Origin: Vibrio penaeicida
GTDB taxonomy: Bacteria > Pseudomonadota > Gammaproteobacteria > Enterobacterales > Vibrionaceae
Direction of reading: 5' to 3'
Length of the DNA: 64,000 nt
Assembly: GCF_019977755.1 (NCBI RefSeq)
Contig: NZ_AP025145.1
Location: 682,001-746,000 of the forward strand
Each line of letters starts with the position of its first letter. Within the stretch, counting starts at the first letter, position 1. The translations under genes and the position numbers were made by a program. The notes below the pieces were generated by a model. That model searched no databases. It saw only the letters and a list, made by a program, of their open reading frames with translations, and was not told the DNA's origin. Positions 1 through 8,935 of this stretch are shown here, piece by piece.

Positions 1-2255
1 GAGGAGGTAATTTGGATGATGTTGAACATGACCTTGGCAACCTAGTACCTGAATGGCTAGAGCTTAATGATGCGTTGTATTGGTATAGCATAGAGAAAGC
101 TAGAAAATATCTGAGCGATCAAGATAAGCCCTTGATTGATGATTGGAGCATCTCATATTTAAAACATTTTTGGGCTTTCAAAGGTGATGACTTCTCAAGG
201 TTAGTATCATTTGTCAGTACTCGCCTTGAACAAGATAACCGATTAGTCGCACTGAATGCTGCATTCAGGCTCTATCAACAGTCAGGCTCACCTGAAAAGA
301 TGTTAGAAGAGCTTCGTATTGCAGTGCATGGAGAAGAGGTTTTAGTTTCTCGATTAGAAAATTTGTTAAATCCAATAACTCCCGAATCAACACTAAGGTA
401 CGAGGCTGAAGAAGCTGAGTATTACCGACAAGCAGAAAAAGAACGGAAGGAGCAAGAAAGTAATCGAATAGAATGGATACAATCACTACAAGAAAATCCG
501 TCTCTGATTACTGCTCCAAAGGTGAAGCCTGGAGAAATCACTAACAACCATGTCTGGCTGTTAAGTGAGTTAGAAAAAGATAGTTCAGCTACAAGTCGAC
601 GTAGTATAAGCCAATGGGAAAGGCTAATTCCTGAATTAGGCTTGGAAGTGGCAAATGCATATAAAGAGTTTTGTATAGGCCACTGGTGCAACTTCCGTCC
701 ACAGTTGCATTCGGAAGGGGAAATTAACAATTCTATCCCGTATGCTTTGTTACTTGGCTTAGCAGGGCTAGAAATTCAAGCAAAGGAAGACTCTAACTTT
801 CCTAAGTCTTTGAGTGGTGAAGACCTTGGAACTCTATTGCGCTATATAACATGGGATATAAATGGATTCCCAAGTTGGTTAGAGGTAGTACAACGAGATT
901 ATCCAGAGAAAACAAATAACGCCATTCTTCGAGAGGTGTTTTGGGAGCTAGAGAATAATAGTAAAGCCAAAGAGGTTTCAAGCCACATTCTACACGACTT
1001 GGTGTATCACGCACCTTGGCTCAAGCAACATCTCGCTGGCGCTGTATTTGAGTACCTAATTAGCTCAGCCAATCTAATCCGAGCCAATAAAGAGTACTGC
1101 TTACGACTCTTGATTGAAGGTGGTATTGGCGCACAGCAACTGTCTTTGTTAGCCCAAAAATACATATCAGCAAGTCAAGGCGATGTTCATGATATGGCGT
1201 GGTGGTATGCACTGTTAGTCGATAGTGAGCCTGACAAAGGAATTCCAGAGTTAAAGGAGTGGCTAGCAATGCTTGACCTTGAAGAAGCAACGAACGCTGC
1301 CGAAATATTTCTGGAAGCGCTGTTAGGCGGGAGGAGCTCACATCGTTCTCTTTATAATGTAGGACAATTTAAAGTGGTTTCTCACCTGAAAGCTTTGTAC
1401 GTCCTGATGCATAAATATATCAGTGTTAGTGAGGACATTAATCGAGCGGGCACAGGGACCTATAGCCCAACAACAAGAGATAATGCTCAAGAAGCTAGAG
1501 AGATGTTGTTCAACTATTTGGTAGAGCTTCCCTCTAAGGAGAGCTACTGCGCATTGACAGCGCTGATAGAAGAGCACCCTGATGAGTCACATCGACCGTG
1601 GATGAGAAAGAGTGCATACAAAATGGCTGAAGCTTATGGAGATGTTCCTTTATGGTCGGATAATCAGTTTAAGGAGTTCCATAAGACTAAGCAGATCTCC
1701 CCTGAGTCGCATAGGCAGTTATTTGAACTGGGTGTCCAACAAATTCTTTCGATTAAGGATTGGGTAGAAAATGGTAATGATAGCCCATGGATGACGTGGC
1801 AAAGAGCGGCCAAAGAAAATGAGGTTAGAACGCTAATTGCGGCTGAGCTAAGAAAAAGTGCCAACGGACATTACACGGTTGCAGAAGAGCCTGAGCTAGC
1901 TAATGAACAACGAATGGATATCTGGCTTGCTAACCCGAAGGTGACCTCCCCAGTACCGATTGAGTTAAAGTTACTTGATAAGGGCTGGAGTGGTACTGAT
2001 TTGTGCGAGCGGCTTCGAAACCAGCTTGTAGGTGATTATCTCAGAGAGGGTAATGCTAGTTGTGGTGTATTTCTTTTAGTATCACAGAACTCAACTAAAA
2101 ACTGGGTGATAGACGCTAAGAGAGTGGGTATTGATAAGCTCGCTTCAGCACTCAAAGATTATTGGAAGTCAATTGCACATGGCTATTTAGGTATCGATGA
2201 GATAGACGTGATAGTCATTGATATGAATAAAAGAGCTTTAGTCTCTGATTTGTGA
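1..2255 (+). CDS. 3' part of large protein with PD-(D/E)XK-like C-terminal domain
   Basis: The reading frame is open to the left edge; no stop precedes the TTG at 12, so the gene most likely begins outside the window and about 750 C-terminal residues are visible. The body is mostly helical, with a charged stretch around residues 130-155, and gives no clear family match by eye. The last ~130 residues look like a restriction-endonuclease fold: an Asp in 'RMDIW' (codon 1917-1919), then 'PIELKL' with Glu (1962-1964) and Lys (1968-1970), then 'ERLRNQLVGDYLRE' and a hydrophobic strand 'CGVFLLVSQ'. Similar tails are known from large NTPase or repeat proteins linked to defence. No NTPase motif is visible here, so a role in defence is inference only. 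A strong terminator follows. Confidence 0.6.
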   Translation, partial: GGNLDDVEHDLGNLVPEWLELNDALYWYSIEKARKYLSDQDKPLIDDWSISYLKHFWAFKGDDFSRLVSFVSTRLEQDNRLVALNAAFRLYQQSGSPEKMLEELRIAVHGEEVLVSRLENLLNPITPESTLRYEAEEAEYYRQAEKERKEQESNRIEWIQSLQENPSLITAPKVKPGEITNNHVWLLSELEKDSSATSRRSISQWERLIPELGLEVANAYKEFCIGHWCNFRPQLHSEGEINNSIPYALLLGLAGLEIQAKEDSNFPKSLSGEDLGTLLRYITWDINGFPSWLEVVQRDYPEKTNNAILREVFWELENNSKAKEVSSHILHDLVYHAPWLKQHLAGAVFEYLISSANLIRANKEYCLRLLIEGGIGAQQLSLLAQKYISASQGDVHDMAWWYALLVDSEPDKGIPELKEWLAMLDLEEATNAAEIFLEALLGGRSSHRSLYNVGQFKVVSHLKALYVLMHKYISVSEDINRAGTGTYSPTTRDNAQEAREMLFNYLVELPSKESYCALTALIEEHPDESHRPWMRKSAYKMAEAYGDVPLWSDNQFKEFHKTKQISPESHRQLFELGVQQILSIKDWVENGNDSPWMTWQRAAKENEVRTLIAAELRKSANGHYTVAEEPELANEQRMDIWLANPKVTSPVPIELKLLDKGWSGTDLCERLRNQLVGDYLREGNASCGVFLLVSQNSTKNWVIDAKRVGIDKLASALKDYWKSIAHGYLGIDEIDVIVIDMNKRALVSDL

Positions 2256-2347
2256 TTTCGCCACCACGGTAAATCAAGAGAGTGCATGTCATAGTTTAGG
2301 TCTTTCATTTTGCTATCTAGGTTAGCTATGTATTCCTTAGAACAATA

Positions 2348-2387
2348 AATCGCCCTCAACAACCAACGTTGAGGGCGATTTTAATTT
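2348..2387. terminator. Bidirectional intrinsic terminator
   Basis: A perfect 13-bp stem (2348-2360 with 2368-2380) encloses a 7-nt loop. It is followed by a T-rich run on + and has an A-rich left flank that becomes a T-run on -. It lies between two convergent genes and can serve both. Confidence 0.85.
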
Positions 2388-2430
2388 ATCTCATTTAGAT
2401 AACCTAATTTAACGGTTTAACATTCCAACA

Positions 2431-3126
2431 TCACTTCGCGTGAAAAATCTGCTCGGTTTCCAAATCGGTCATTGCACGGATTTGGCGCCATACGTAGTAG
2501 AAAATACCAAACATCATCAGCATGCTTGGCACTGCAATGGCAGGGTAGCTGTAAAGCGTGAGTTTACCCAGCTCTTCATTAAATTCCGCCGTGCCGGCTG
2601 GGCTTGTGACAATCCAAGTCGCTAGGAAATAGTTCATGGCGGAAGAAAAGGCAAAGGTGCTGGCGAACAGGTAATTCGACGATACCAAGCAACGCTCGAA
2701 TGCTTCTGACTTGCCTTTCTCTTTTAAACGTTCATGAATCAAAGAAAGGTTAAACAAGCTGTCGTTTAGAATCATCTTCTGCATAAATGGGTAACGCGTA
2801 AAGGTGGAGCCCAAAACGCCTAAGCCAATCAAGCCCGGAATCAAGGCTTCCTTAAACGCTAACCAGCGCGTATCGAGCTCTAATAAGCCAATACCGCCCG
2901 TCAACAAAATACTGACAAAGCCAAGTGCCGATATGAAGTTGAATTTCTTGTTGCGGATAAGATCCATACCACCGTAAACGATAGGAAACATCAACGCGAC
3001 GACAAGCGCCATGGCTGTTCCTAGGTGCTCATCGCCACTAAACTTCATCAAAATGAAGGAAGGAATGATAACGTTAAAGAGGATCTCGAATAGGGGGTTC
3101 GACTTTTTCGGTGCCGTGTTACTCAT
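2431..3126 (-). CDS. Multi-pass inner membrane protein of unknown function
   Basis: This 231-residue protein has about five to six hydrophobic segments, near residues 15-30, 37-52, 64-80, 92-106, 145-170 and 190-212. A charged cytoplasmic loop (about 120-140, 'IHERLKEKGKSEAFERC') divides it into two halves. The general look is of the septation-protein-A-like/VC0407-type membrane proteins common in Vibrio, but I cannot assign a role and this likeness is tentative. It is a single-gene unit, convergent with the gene on its right-hand end and separated from it by the terminator at 2348-2387. Confidence 0.7.
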   Translation of the reverse strand: MSNTAPKKSNPLFEILFNVIIPSFILMKFSGDEHLGTAMALVVALMFPIVYGGMDLIRNKKFNFISALGFVSILLTGGIGLLELDTRWLAFKEALIPGLIGLGVLGSTFTRYPFMQKMILNDSLFNLSLIHERLKEKGKSEAFERCLVSSNYLFASTFAFSSAMNYFLATWIVTSPAGTAEFNEELGKLTLYSYPAIAVPSMLMMFGIFYYVWRQIRAMTDLETEQIFHAK

Positions 3127-3438
3127 AATCTCTTACTGACTCTACTGTATCGGGTACTATTAACTTCGAAGGGCAGTGTTCTACGCTTGGCATCAGATGT
3201 AAAGGGTTAAATCGCGAGTTCTGTAACGACTTATGAAATAGATCGACCTCTTTTGAGTTTTTGAACAAAATTTAGTCTTAAAAGATAACTAGCATGAACA
3301 CTATTAGTTAGTACCCCAAATCACACTTAGTAACATCAAACCCAACATATCTTAACTTCAATAGTCTGCCCTTGAATCCTATTCTGTTATCATCGGCTCG
3401 GTCTTAATTCAGTTAGAAGTATCAAAAGGAACAACAGA
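3127..3438. other. Gene-free divergent promoter region
   Basis: 312 bases separate two divergent starts (3126 on -, 3439 on +). No ORF with a ribosome-binding site, no palindrome of note and no RNA gene were seen. It probably holds the two promoters. Confidence 0.5.
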
Positions 3439-3783
3439 ATGGATCTGAAAGGTCTTGAAAAATATCTGGCGCTAAATCATATCGACTTTAAACCTCTAGA
3501 CAAAGAGAGTGTGCTGATCAATCTGGGTTTCTTAGTTGGAAGAGTGCAAGTGAAGTACGTACCCGAGACCCAGCATTTCGATTTTAATGATAAGCCTCGT
3601 TGGGTCATTCAGGTTCTATTGATGGCGATGATGCTGTATTTTTTGGCGACAAACTTTCATGTGTATTCGCCACTTCAACTGAATATGTGTGTGGGTGTCA
3701 CCGTCGTGATGTTAGGCATTTTTGGCTACAAAGAAAGCCGCATCATGCAGTTGAAAAAGGCGGTGAGTAACCAAGAAAGCTAA
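3439..3783 (+). CDS. Small membrane protein of unknown function
   Basis: 114 residues starting at ATG 3439 behind 'AAAAGGAAC'. Residues 1-50 are soluble; two adjacent transmembrane helices follow (about 54-72 and 78-96, 'VIQVLLMAMMLYFLATNF' and 'LNMCVGVTVVMLGIFGY'), then a short basic tail. It would sit in the inner membrane as a hairpin with both ends in the cytoplasm. I do not recognise the family. It stands alone, with AT-rich DNA downstream. Confidence 0.6.
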   Translation: MDLKGLEKYLALNHIDFKPLDKESVLINLGFLVGRVQVKYVPETQHFDFNDKPRWVIQVLLMAMMLYFLATNFHVYSPLQLNMCVGVTVVMLGIFGYKESRIMQLKKAVSNQES

Positions 3784-4136
3784 TGCTTCGATATGTTGTA
3801 AGGTTCTGATTTGAACTACATCGTCAAAGGAATCGTGGCAGTACAATTTGAATCATTAAGCCTGTTTTGTCTTTTTAATTTAAATGATATGTGTTGCTAT
3901 AAGTTAATATTTTATGCGCTTGATTTAATATGTGATTGATATTCTAAGATGGTATTAAGCGCTTTGTAGTATATAAATGATATGCATTTGCTTCCGTTAA
4001 AAGAGTTTTAAGTATTACTCTCTATGCTATTTGATTTGAATTGATACTATATTTTTTCCGTTTTACATGTTCGGATGACTCAGTTATTTGAGATGTCTTT
4101 AGAAATAATTTTAATAACTAGTAATTAGGAAATAAA
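3784..4136. other. AT-rich intergenic stretch
   Basis: 353 bases, clearly richer in A and T than the flanks, with many TTTAAT/ATATAT runs. No coding frame with a ribosome-binding site and no convincing hairpin were found. It presumably holds the promoter of the secreted protein at 4137. Confidence 0.4.
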
Positions 4137-5021
4137 ATGAAAAAAACAATATTAGCAGTTGCACTCTCTATTAGTGCTTTTTCTGCTTTTGCCCAAAGTA
4201 ATGAAAACATATTTGTTCAGCATAAATGGATTGACTTACAAACCAATTTAACTGACTTGGCACAAGTGCAAGCTGCCTGCCAGGCTCACGGCACCAATTA
4301 TCACGTGCCGACTTCAGCTCAACTATCTACTTTTAGAACCGAATATCGCGATCGAACTCAGCGTCGTGCCTTACGCAGTTTTTTGGTTAACGCGCTATCT
4401 GGTGAAAAAGAACGCAATCGACTTACCGTTACTACACCTAACTTTTTAGTAGATTTTGGTGGTGAAGCATCTCAAGCAAGTATAAAAGCAACAGGTATTC
4501 GAGGCACTGTGAATTATCAACCTGTGTTGGGGGATGGCAGTATCGAAAGTTCTAACAATTCAGATGACTTATTCAGTTCGTTACTGACATCTTTCATCAG
4601 CTCTGAACAAAGTAATCAACCAATTCTTAATGTCTGTGTTCAGGTTGGAGAAGTTCAGGAAGTGGTTGATGAATATGCGGGGCTCAAGCGCCATGAATTT
4701 ACATTACCACCTTTAGAAAATGAGTCTGAAAAATTAATAGACTTCGTTATAAATAAATGGATGACTGAGACTTGTAATTCAGTGGGCTTAGATGGGTCTA
4801 TTATTAAAAAGCCAGCTAATGGGAGTGAAAGCACTCATTATGTTCTTCCTAGTTACGGTATTACTCAAACTCTTAAAGCCTGTACTCCCACTTCGGAAAA
4901 TAAGGAACTGTTAAGAGTAGAAAATAACAATGTATTTTCTTACGATAGCTCTGAGCCTTTGGTTATTTATGCACCTGAAGATCTCGAAGTGAAATACTCA
5001 GTAAAAAATATTGTGCGGTAA
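4137..5021 (+). CDS. Secreted or periplasmic protein of unknown function
   Basis: 294 residues with a textbook signal peptide: Lys-rich N-terminus, hydrophobic core, and an 'SAFA-Q' cleavage site near residue 19. The mature protein has six cysteines, including 'ACQAHG', 'LNVCVQV', 'TETCNS' and 'LKACTP', consistent with disulfides in the periplasm or outside. No catalytic motif or known domain is recognisable. The gene is AT-rich, as is its upstream region, which may hint at acquisition. Its TAA stop (5019-5021) directly abuts the stop of the convergent GntR gene at 5022, leaving no room for a terminator. Confidence 0.65.
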   Translation: MKKTILAVALSISAFSAFAQSNENIFVQHKWIDLQTNLTDLAQVQAACQAHGTNYHVPTSAQLSTFRTEYRDRTQRRALRSFLVNALSGEKERNRLTVTTPNFLVDFGGEASQASIKATGIRGTVNYQPVLGDGSIESSNNSDDLFSSLLTSFISSEQSNQPILNVCVQVGEVQEVVDEYAGLKRHEFTLPPLENESEKLIDFVINKWMTETCNSVGLDGSIIKKPANGSESTHYVLPSYGITQTLKACTPTSENKELLRVENNNVFSYDSSEPLVIYAPEDLEVKYSVKNIVR

Positions 5022-5756
5022 TTAATTTTTCTTTTTAATTACATCAGAAAACACAACATGTAAATCGTTCGACTTAGCTTGCCCATCCAGATTGAGTTTT
5101 GAACGGATATGATGAAGGTGCTCTTCCATAAGCTTGAGCGCCTCCTTTTGGTCCTTTTTCTCTATAGCATCCAACAGGCACATGTGTTCGTCTTGAGAGC
5201 AATTAGAATGGTTATTGCTCTCGAATTGGGCAATCAGCAGTGACGATTGCGAAACCAAGCTTCGTTGAAACGCCAGCATGGGTGAGTTGTCTGCCATTTC
5301 CGCCAGCTTGATGTGAAACTCGCCAGAAAGGCGCAAGCCTCGACCGTAATCCCCATTTTTAAACGCTTCGTTTTCTTGCTCAACCAGCGCTCGGCATTCT
5401 TCAATTTGCGCTTTGGTGGCATAGTCTACCGCTAATTCAGTAATGGCGATTTCCAATACTTCTCGCGCTTTTATGATTTGCTTGGCTTCTTCTTTACTTG
5501 GCGCGGCTACCATAGCACCACGGTTAGGGCGAATGTCCACGACTTGTTCTATCGATAATCGATGAAGTGCTCGGCGTATGATGGTGCGGCTGACGCCAAA
5601 AATATCGGCGAGCGCTTCTTCACTTAATTTGGTGGAAGGGGGCAATCGTTGCTCTAGGATGGCATCAAAAATATGGCCGTATACCACGTCGTCCTGAGTC
5701 AGGCCGGGTACTTTGGTTTTAATTGGATCGGAATTGCTGCTTTTCAAACTCGCCAT
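5022..5756 (-). CDS. GntR-family (FadR/FCD type) regulator, likely of the purine catabolic genes
   Basis: 244 residues. The N-terminal winged helix is at about 25-95 ('LSEEALADIFGVSRTIIRRALHRL' type) and an all-helical FCD ligand domain at about 100-225. The FCD signature Asp/His pattern is visible around 'RLSGEFHIKLAEMADN' and 'CLLDAIEKKDQKEALKLMEEHLHHI'. The start is ATG at 5756 behind AGGA. It is the first gene left of aceB and the allantoin genes. Palindromes of the kind FCD regulators bind (ATTGTATACAAT) occur before aceB, uraH and puuE, with a partial copy before this gene. Regulation of urate/allantoin degradation by an allantoin-pathway intermediate is therefore likely, but it is inference. 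Confidence 0.8.
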   Translation of the reverse strand: MASLKSSNSDPIKTKVPGLTQDDVVYGHIFDAILEQRLPPSTKLSEEALADIFGVSRTIIRRALHRLSIEQVVDIRPNRGAMVAAPSKEEAKQIIKAREVLEIAITELAVDYATKAQIEECRALVEQENEAFKNGDYGRGLRLSGEFHIKLAEMADNSPMLAFQRSLVSQSSLLIAQFESNNHSNCSQDEHMCLLDAIEKKDQKEALKLMEEHLHHIRSKLNLDGQAKSNDLHVVFSDVIKKKN

Positions 5757-5794
5757 GATGTCCTATCGGAGTGTAACAACTCTTTGTATTTTTT

Positions 5795-5806
5795 ATTGTA
5801 TACCCA
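5795..5806. promoter_or_regulatory. Partial operator-like site before the GntR gene
   Basis: ATTGTATACCCA matches 9 of 12 positions of the palindrome ATTGTATACAAT found upstream of aceB and puuE. It overlaps the start of a TATACCC repeat, so autoregulation is only suggested. Confidence 0.3.
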
Positions 5807-5823
5807 AATTGGCTTAGGGTGCT

Positions 5824-5871
5824 ATACCCAAGTCATCTCAGAATCCTGCACCTTGAGGTCACTTGGGTATA
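5824..5871. repeat. Vibrio-type palindromic intergenic repeat
   Basis: An 11-bp perfect inverted repeat (TATACCCAAGT at 5824-5834, ACTTGGGTATA at 5861-5871) encloses GAATCCTGCACCTTGAGGT. The same 19-bp core recurs inside the 282-bp element at 55598-55879. A truncated companion (TATACCCAAATT) begins at 5799. Confidence 0.7.
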
Positions 5872-5938
5872 GGTGTTTCGGATAAGACAACGAGCAAGAA
5901 GGTGCTGTGAGTTTCACAGCACCGTTGCATTGCACAGG

Positions 5939-7537
5939 TTACAGTAAATGGTAGCTTGGTAAGGTTAAGAATGTAGCAAACTGCTTGTCAGTCGAGAGCC
6001 GATAAAAGAGCTCTGCGGTTTCTGGGAAGCGGCGTTGCTGGTATGTGTCGCTGCCAATTTCACTTTCGATAGTCGCAAGTTCTTGCTGTAGCCAATCTTT
6101 GAAAATGGCAGCGGTAAATGCACTGCCATCATCAAGCGTAATACCATGATGAATCCACTGCCAAATACTGGCTCGGGAGATTTCTGCTGTCGCGGCATCT
6201 TCCATCAAACCGTAAATAGGTACACAGCCTTCACCACGGATCCACGCTTCCATGTAGTACAGCGCAATGCGAATGTTTTTACGCACCCCTTCTTCGTTTC
6301 TAGGGCCTTCACAAGGTTCAAGTAATGTTGCTTCGCTAATATGGCTAACGTCAGGCATAAAATCGAGCTGGTTCGTCGCCCCTTTTAAATGTTCGTTAAA
6401 CACATTAAGAGCGATGTCCACTAAAGCGGGGTGGGCGACCCAAGTACCATCGTGCCCGTTTTGGGCTTCACGGCTTTTATCTGCGATAACTTTGCTCGCC
6501 ACTTGTTCCATTTCAGTTGGGTCTTTACTTGGGATAAATGCCGACATCCCTCCCATGGCTAGTGCACCGCGTTGGTGGCAAGTGTGTATAAGCTGCTTGC
6601 TGTATGCTTCAAGAAACGGTTTATCCATGCCCACGCTGTGCCTGTCGGGTAAAATACGGTCTTGGTGATTTTTTAAGGTTTTAATGTAGCTGAAAATGTA
6701 ATCCCATCTTCCGCAGTTCATTGCCACAATATGGTCACGCATGGCGTAGAGTATTTCATCCATTTGGAAAACCGCAGGCAATGTCTCCACAAGAATCGTT
6801 GCTTTAATGGTGCCCGTTGGTACCCCTAAATACTGCTCGGTTTCGCTGAATACATCATCCCACCACTGCGCTTCTTCCATACTTTCAAGTTTGGGAATGT
6901 AATAGTAAACGCCTTCACCATTTGCGCGTCGCGATTCAAGGTTATGGAAACAGTACAAGGCAAAGTCCATTAAGCACCCACCAATAGGCTCACCATTGAG
7001 CTGAATGTTTCCCTCTGGTAAATGAATGCCTCGTGGTCTGGCAATGAGCAACGCGGGATCGCTATTTAATGTGTAATGTTTATTTTTACGAAGATCTTCA
7101 AACGCAATACTGCCATTGTTGGCGTCTCTCAAGTTGATTTGCCCTTGAACCATGTTGTCCCAAGTGGGGGACGAAGCATCTTCAAAGCAGCACATGAATA
7201 CTTTTGCCCCAGAATTCAGCGCATTGATCACCATTTTTCGGTCAATAGGCCCCGTAATTTCAACACGTCTGTCTTGAAGGGATGGGGGAATGGGTGCTAC
7301 TCGCCAGCTTTTATCTTCCCTGATTTGGCGAGTATCGTCGCGATACCCGGGGAGTGTGCCTGTATCGAATAGGGTTTGTTTTTGAGCTCGTTCATCCAGC
7401 AGTTGTTTGCGTCGGGCTTCAAACTTGGTGGCAAGGTTTTCTAACAAGTCCAAAGCCTCTTTAGAAAATATCTCCTGATACCCTGATTTTGTTAAATCAC
7501 CCGTGACGGTGAGCTTCGCTTGCGAATTCCTTTCCAT
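5939..7537 (-). CDS. aceB: Malate synthase A
   Basis: 532 residues, the usual length for malate synthase A. It condenses glyoxylate and acetyl-CoA to malate in the cytosol. Recognisable blocks are 'GPIDRKMVINALNSGAKVFMCCFEDASSPTW', 'GTIKATILVETLPAVFQMDEILYAMRDH' with the catalytic-site Arg/Glu region, 'MNCGRWDYIFSYIK' and 'WVAHPALV'. The start is ATG 7537 behind AGGGAG. It stands without an isocitrate lyase gene; its neighbours make glyoxylate from allantoin instead, so its job here is probably to drain ureidoglycolate-derived glyoxylate. A perfect 12-bp palindrome lies 25 bp upstream of the start. Confidence 0.95.
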   Translation of the reverse strand: MERNSQAKLTVTGDLTKSGYQEIFSKEALDLLENLATKFEARRKQLLDERAQKQTLFDTGTLPGYRDDTRQIREDKSWRVAPIPPSLQDRRVEITGPIDRKMVINALNSGAKVFMCCFEDASSPTWDNMVQGQINLRDANNGSIAFEDLRKNKHYTLNSDPALLIARPRGIHLPEGNIQLNGEPIGGCLMDFALYCFHNLESRRANGEGVYYYIPKLESMEEAQWWDDVFSETEQYLGVPTGTIKATILVETLPAVFQMDEILYAMRDHIVAMNCGRWDYIFSYIKTLKNHQDRILPDRHSVGMDKPFLEAYSKQLIHTCHQRGALAMGGMSAFIPSKDPTEMEQVASKVIADKSREAQNGHDGTWVAHPALVDIALNVFNEHLKGATNQLDFMPDVSHISEATLLEPCEGPRNEEGVRKNIRIALYYMEAWIRGEGCVPIYGLMEDAATAEISRASIWQWIHHGITLDDGSAFTAAIFKDWLQQELATIESEIGSDTYQQRRFPETAELFYRLSTDKQFATFLTLPSYHLL

Positions 7538-7561
7538 GACAAACTCCCTAATGTTTTATTG

Positions 7562-7573
7562 ATTGTATACAAT
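7562..7573. promoter_or_regulatory. Candidate GntR operator upstream of aceB
   Basis: ATTGTATACAAT is a perfect 12-bp palindrome 25 bp upstream of the aceB start. The identical sequence stands before puuE (8936-8947) and a 10/12 match before uraH (8746-8757). Confidence 0.6.
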
Positions 7574-7740
7574 AATGTATTTTTTATATGGCATTTTGAA
7601 TCAGGAAGCAAAGCGTTTTTGCACAAAATTACCGCAATTATGCGGTTGCGAGGCTGTGAATTGGGCTGTGAGCCGCTTATTTTTGGCCAAATTGCTGTGG
7701 TACAATCAAGCACTTACTTTTCTTTTTACTTAGCTTTTTC

Positions 7741-8352
7741 ATGTCTAGAATTCGTAAAAAAAATCACGATCTTATTATCTCGGTGGCGGGTGCTTGTTTT
7801 GCTCAAAAAGGGTATGAAGCCACTAAAATTATCGATATTGCGAAAGCGGCAGAGGTGCCAAAAGCGAACGTGTTTTACTATTTTAGTAATAAAGAAAAGC
7901 TGTACGACGCCGTGCTGAACACCATTACCAAGCCTTTGTTGGACGCGTCTAAGCCGCTAGAAGAGCTGGATGATCCAGTTGAAGCGCTCACGCAATACAT
8001 TCATACCAAGCTCAGTATTTCTCGGGATCACCCGAACGCTTCTAAAGTGTTTGCAAATGAAGTGATGAGTGGTGGAAGAATGCTGCCAAAAGAAGTCTCT
8101 GAGAAGTTATTGCAACAATCGCGAGATATGGTTGATAAGTTTTCTTCATGGAGCGAAAACGGGCTGATGGATGAGGTATCACCTCAACACTTGATGTTCA
8201 TGTTGTGGGCGTCCACCCAAACTTATGCCGATTTCAGTTGGCAGATTTGTACTGTGATGGACAAGCCTGAATTAGAGGAGCAAGACTTCGAGCAGGCGGC
8301 TGCGTTTATCGCCCAAATGGTGATTAAAGGGTGTGGAATCCGTTCATCGTAA
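7741..8352 (+). CDS. TetR-family regulator, RutR-like
   Basis: 203 residues. The TetR helix-turn-helix is at about 10-55 ('TKIIDIAKAAEVPKANVFYYFSNKEKLYDAVL'). The C-terminal region ('LSISRDHPNASKVFANEVMSGG', 'SSWSENGLMDEVSPQHLMFMLWASTQTYADFSWQI') resembles the RutR C-terminal domain, which in E. coli senses uracil/thymine and touches purine and pyrimidine catabolism. It lies inside the urate block, divergent from aceB and convergent with uraH. It is therefore a second candidate regulator of the block, perhaps sensing a purine or pyrimidine base. No RutR-type TTGACCA palindrome was noticed. Confidence 0.8.
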   Translation: MSRIRKKNHDLIISVAGACFAQKGYEATKIIDIAKAAEVPKANVFYYFSNKEKLYDAVLNTITKPLLDASKPLEELDDPVEALTQYIHTKLSISRDHPNASKVFANEVMSGGRMLPKEVSEKLLQQSRDMVDKFSSWSENGLMDEVSPQHLMFMLWASTQTYADFSWQICTVMDKPELEEQDFEQAAAFIAQMVIKGCGIRSS

Positions 8353-8378
8353 TCCTAAAAAAACATCACCGAGAACAA

Positions 8379-8732
8379 TTAACTTCCGCGATACGTAGAG
8401 TAGCCAAAAGGCGACACCAATAGCGGCACGTGGTAGTGGCTGTCTTCGTCGTTTAACCCAAATCGAATGACCACATCATCTAAAAAAGGGGTATCGCCAA
8501 GATCGATACCTTGATCTTGGTAATACTGAGCAACTTGAAAAACCAATTCGTATTTTCCGCTTTGAAAGGCTTCTCCATCTAACATGGGTAAGTCGGTTCT
8601 TCCATCACTATTGGTTTGGACAGATTTGATTAACTCAGATCCATTTTCCACTCTTCGGTATAGATCTATCTGAACGTGTTTTGCGGGCATCCCGTGTGTG
8701 GTGTCCAGAATATGCGTTGTTAATTTACCCAT
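8379..8732 (-). CDS. uraH: 5-hydroxyisourate hydrolase (transthyretin-like)
   Basis: Hydrolyses 5-hydroxyisourate, the product of urate oxidation, to OHCU. The frame extends to 8810, but the ATG at 8732 has a good site (AAAGGAAATTGGAG) and gives 117 residues, the family norm. Family marks are the N-terminal 'LTTHILDTTHGMPA' with its active-site His, 'RTDLP' with Arg, 'YHVPLLVSPFGYSTYRGS' and the diagnostic C-terminal tetrapeptide YRGS. No signal peptide remains with this start, so it is cytosolic. A palindrome close to the presumed GntR operator lies 14 bp upstream. Confidence 0.93.
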   Translation of the reverse strand: MGKLTTHILDTTHGMPAKHVQIDLYRRVENGSELIKSVQTNSDGRTDLPMLDGEAFQSGKYELVFQVAQYYQDQGIDLGDTPFLDDVVIRFGLNDEDSHYHVPLLVSPFGYSTYRGS

Positions 8733-8745
8733 CTCCAATTTCCTT

Positions 8746-8757
8746 TTTGTACACAAT
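8746..8757. promoter_or_regulatory. Candidate GntR operator before uraH
   Basis: On the minus strand it reads ATTGTGTACAAA, 10/12 identical to the aceB and puuE palindrome. It lies just upstream of the ribosome-binding site, a position suited to repression. Confidence 0.45.
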
Positions 8758-8935
8758 GTAGCGCCTATTAAAGGCGAATTGATGCCAATCTTCAGCGAGG
8801 ATTTTGTCATTTCGTGAACTCACGCAGATTGAGAAAGCTCAGAATTGCGGATAAATCCATCTAACCTCTTCAAATATAGCTGCTATTCTCAAAATAAGTG
8901 ATGAAGAAATGTACTCTTTACTTTTTTATCAGTGA

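Noticed and set aside
422..1864. Several minus-strand frames of 60-100 codons opposite the first gene
   Set aside because: Shadows of a long coding frame, without start sites or family features.
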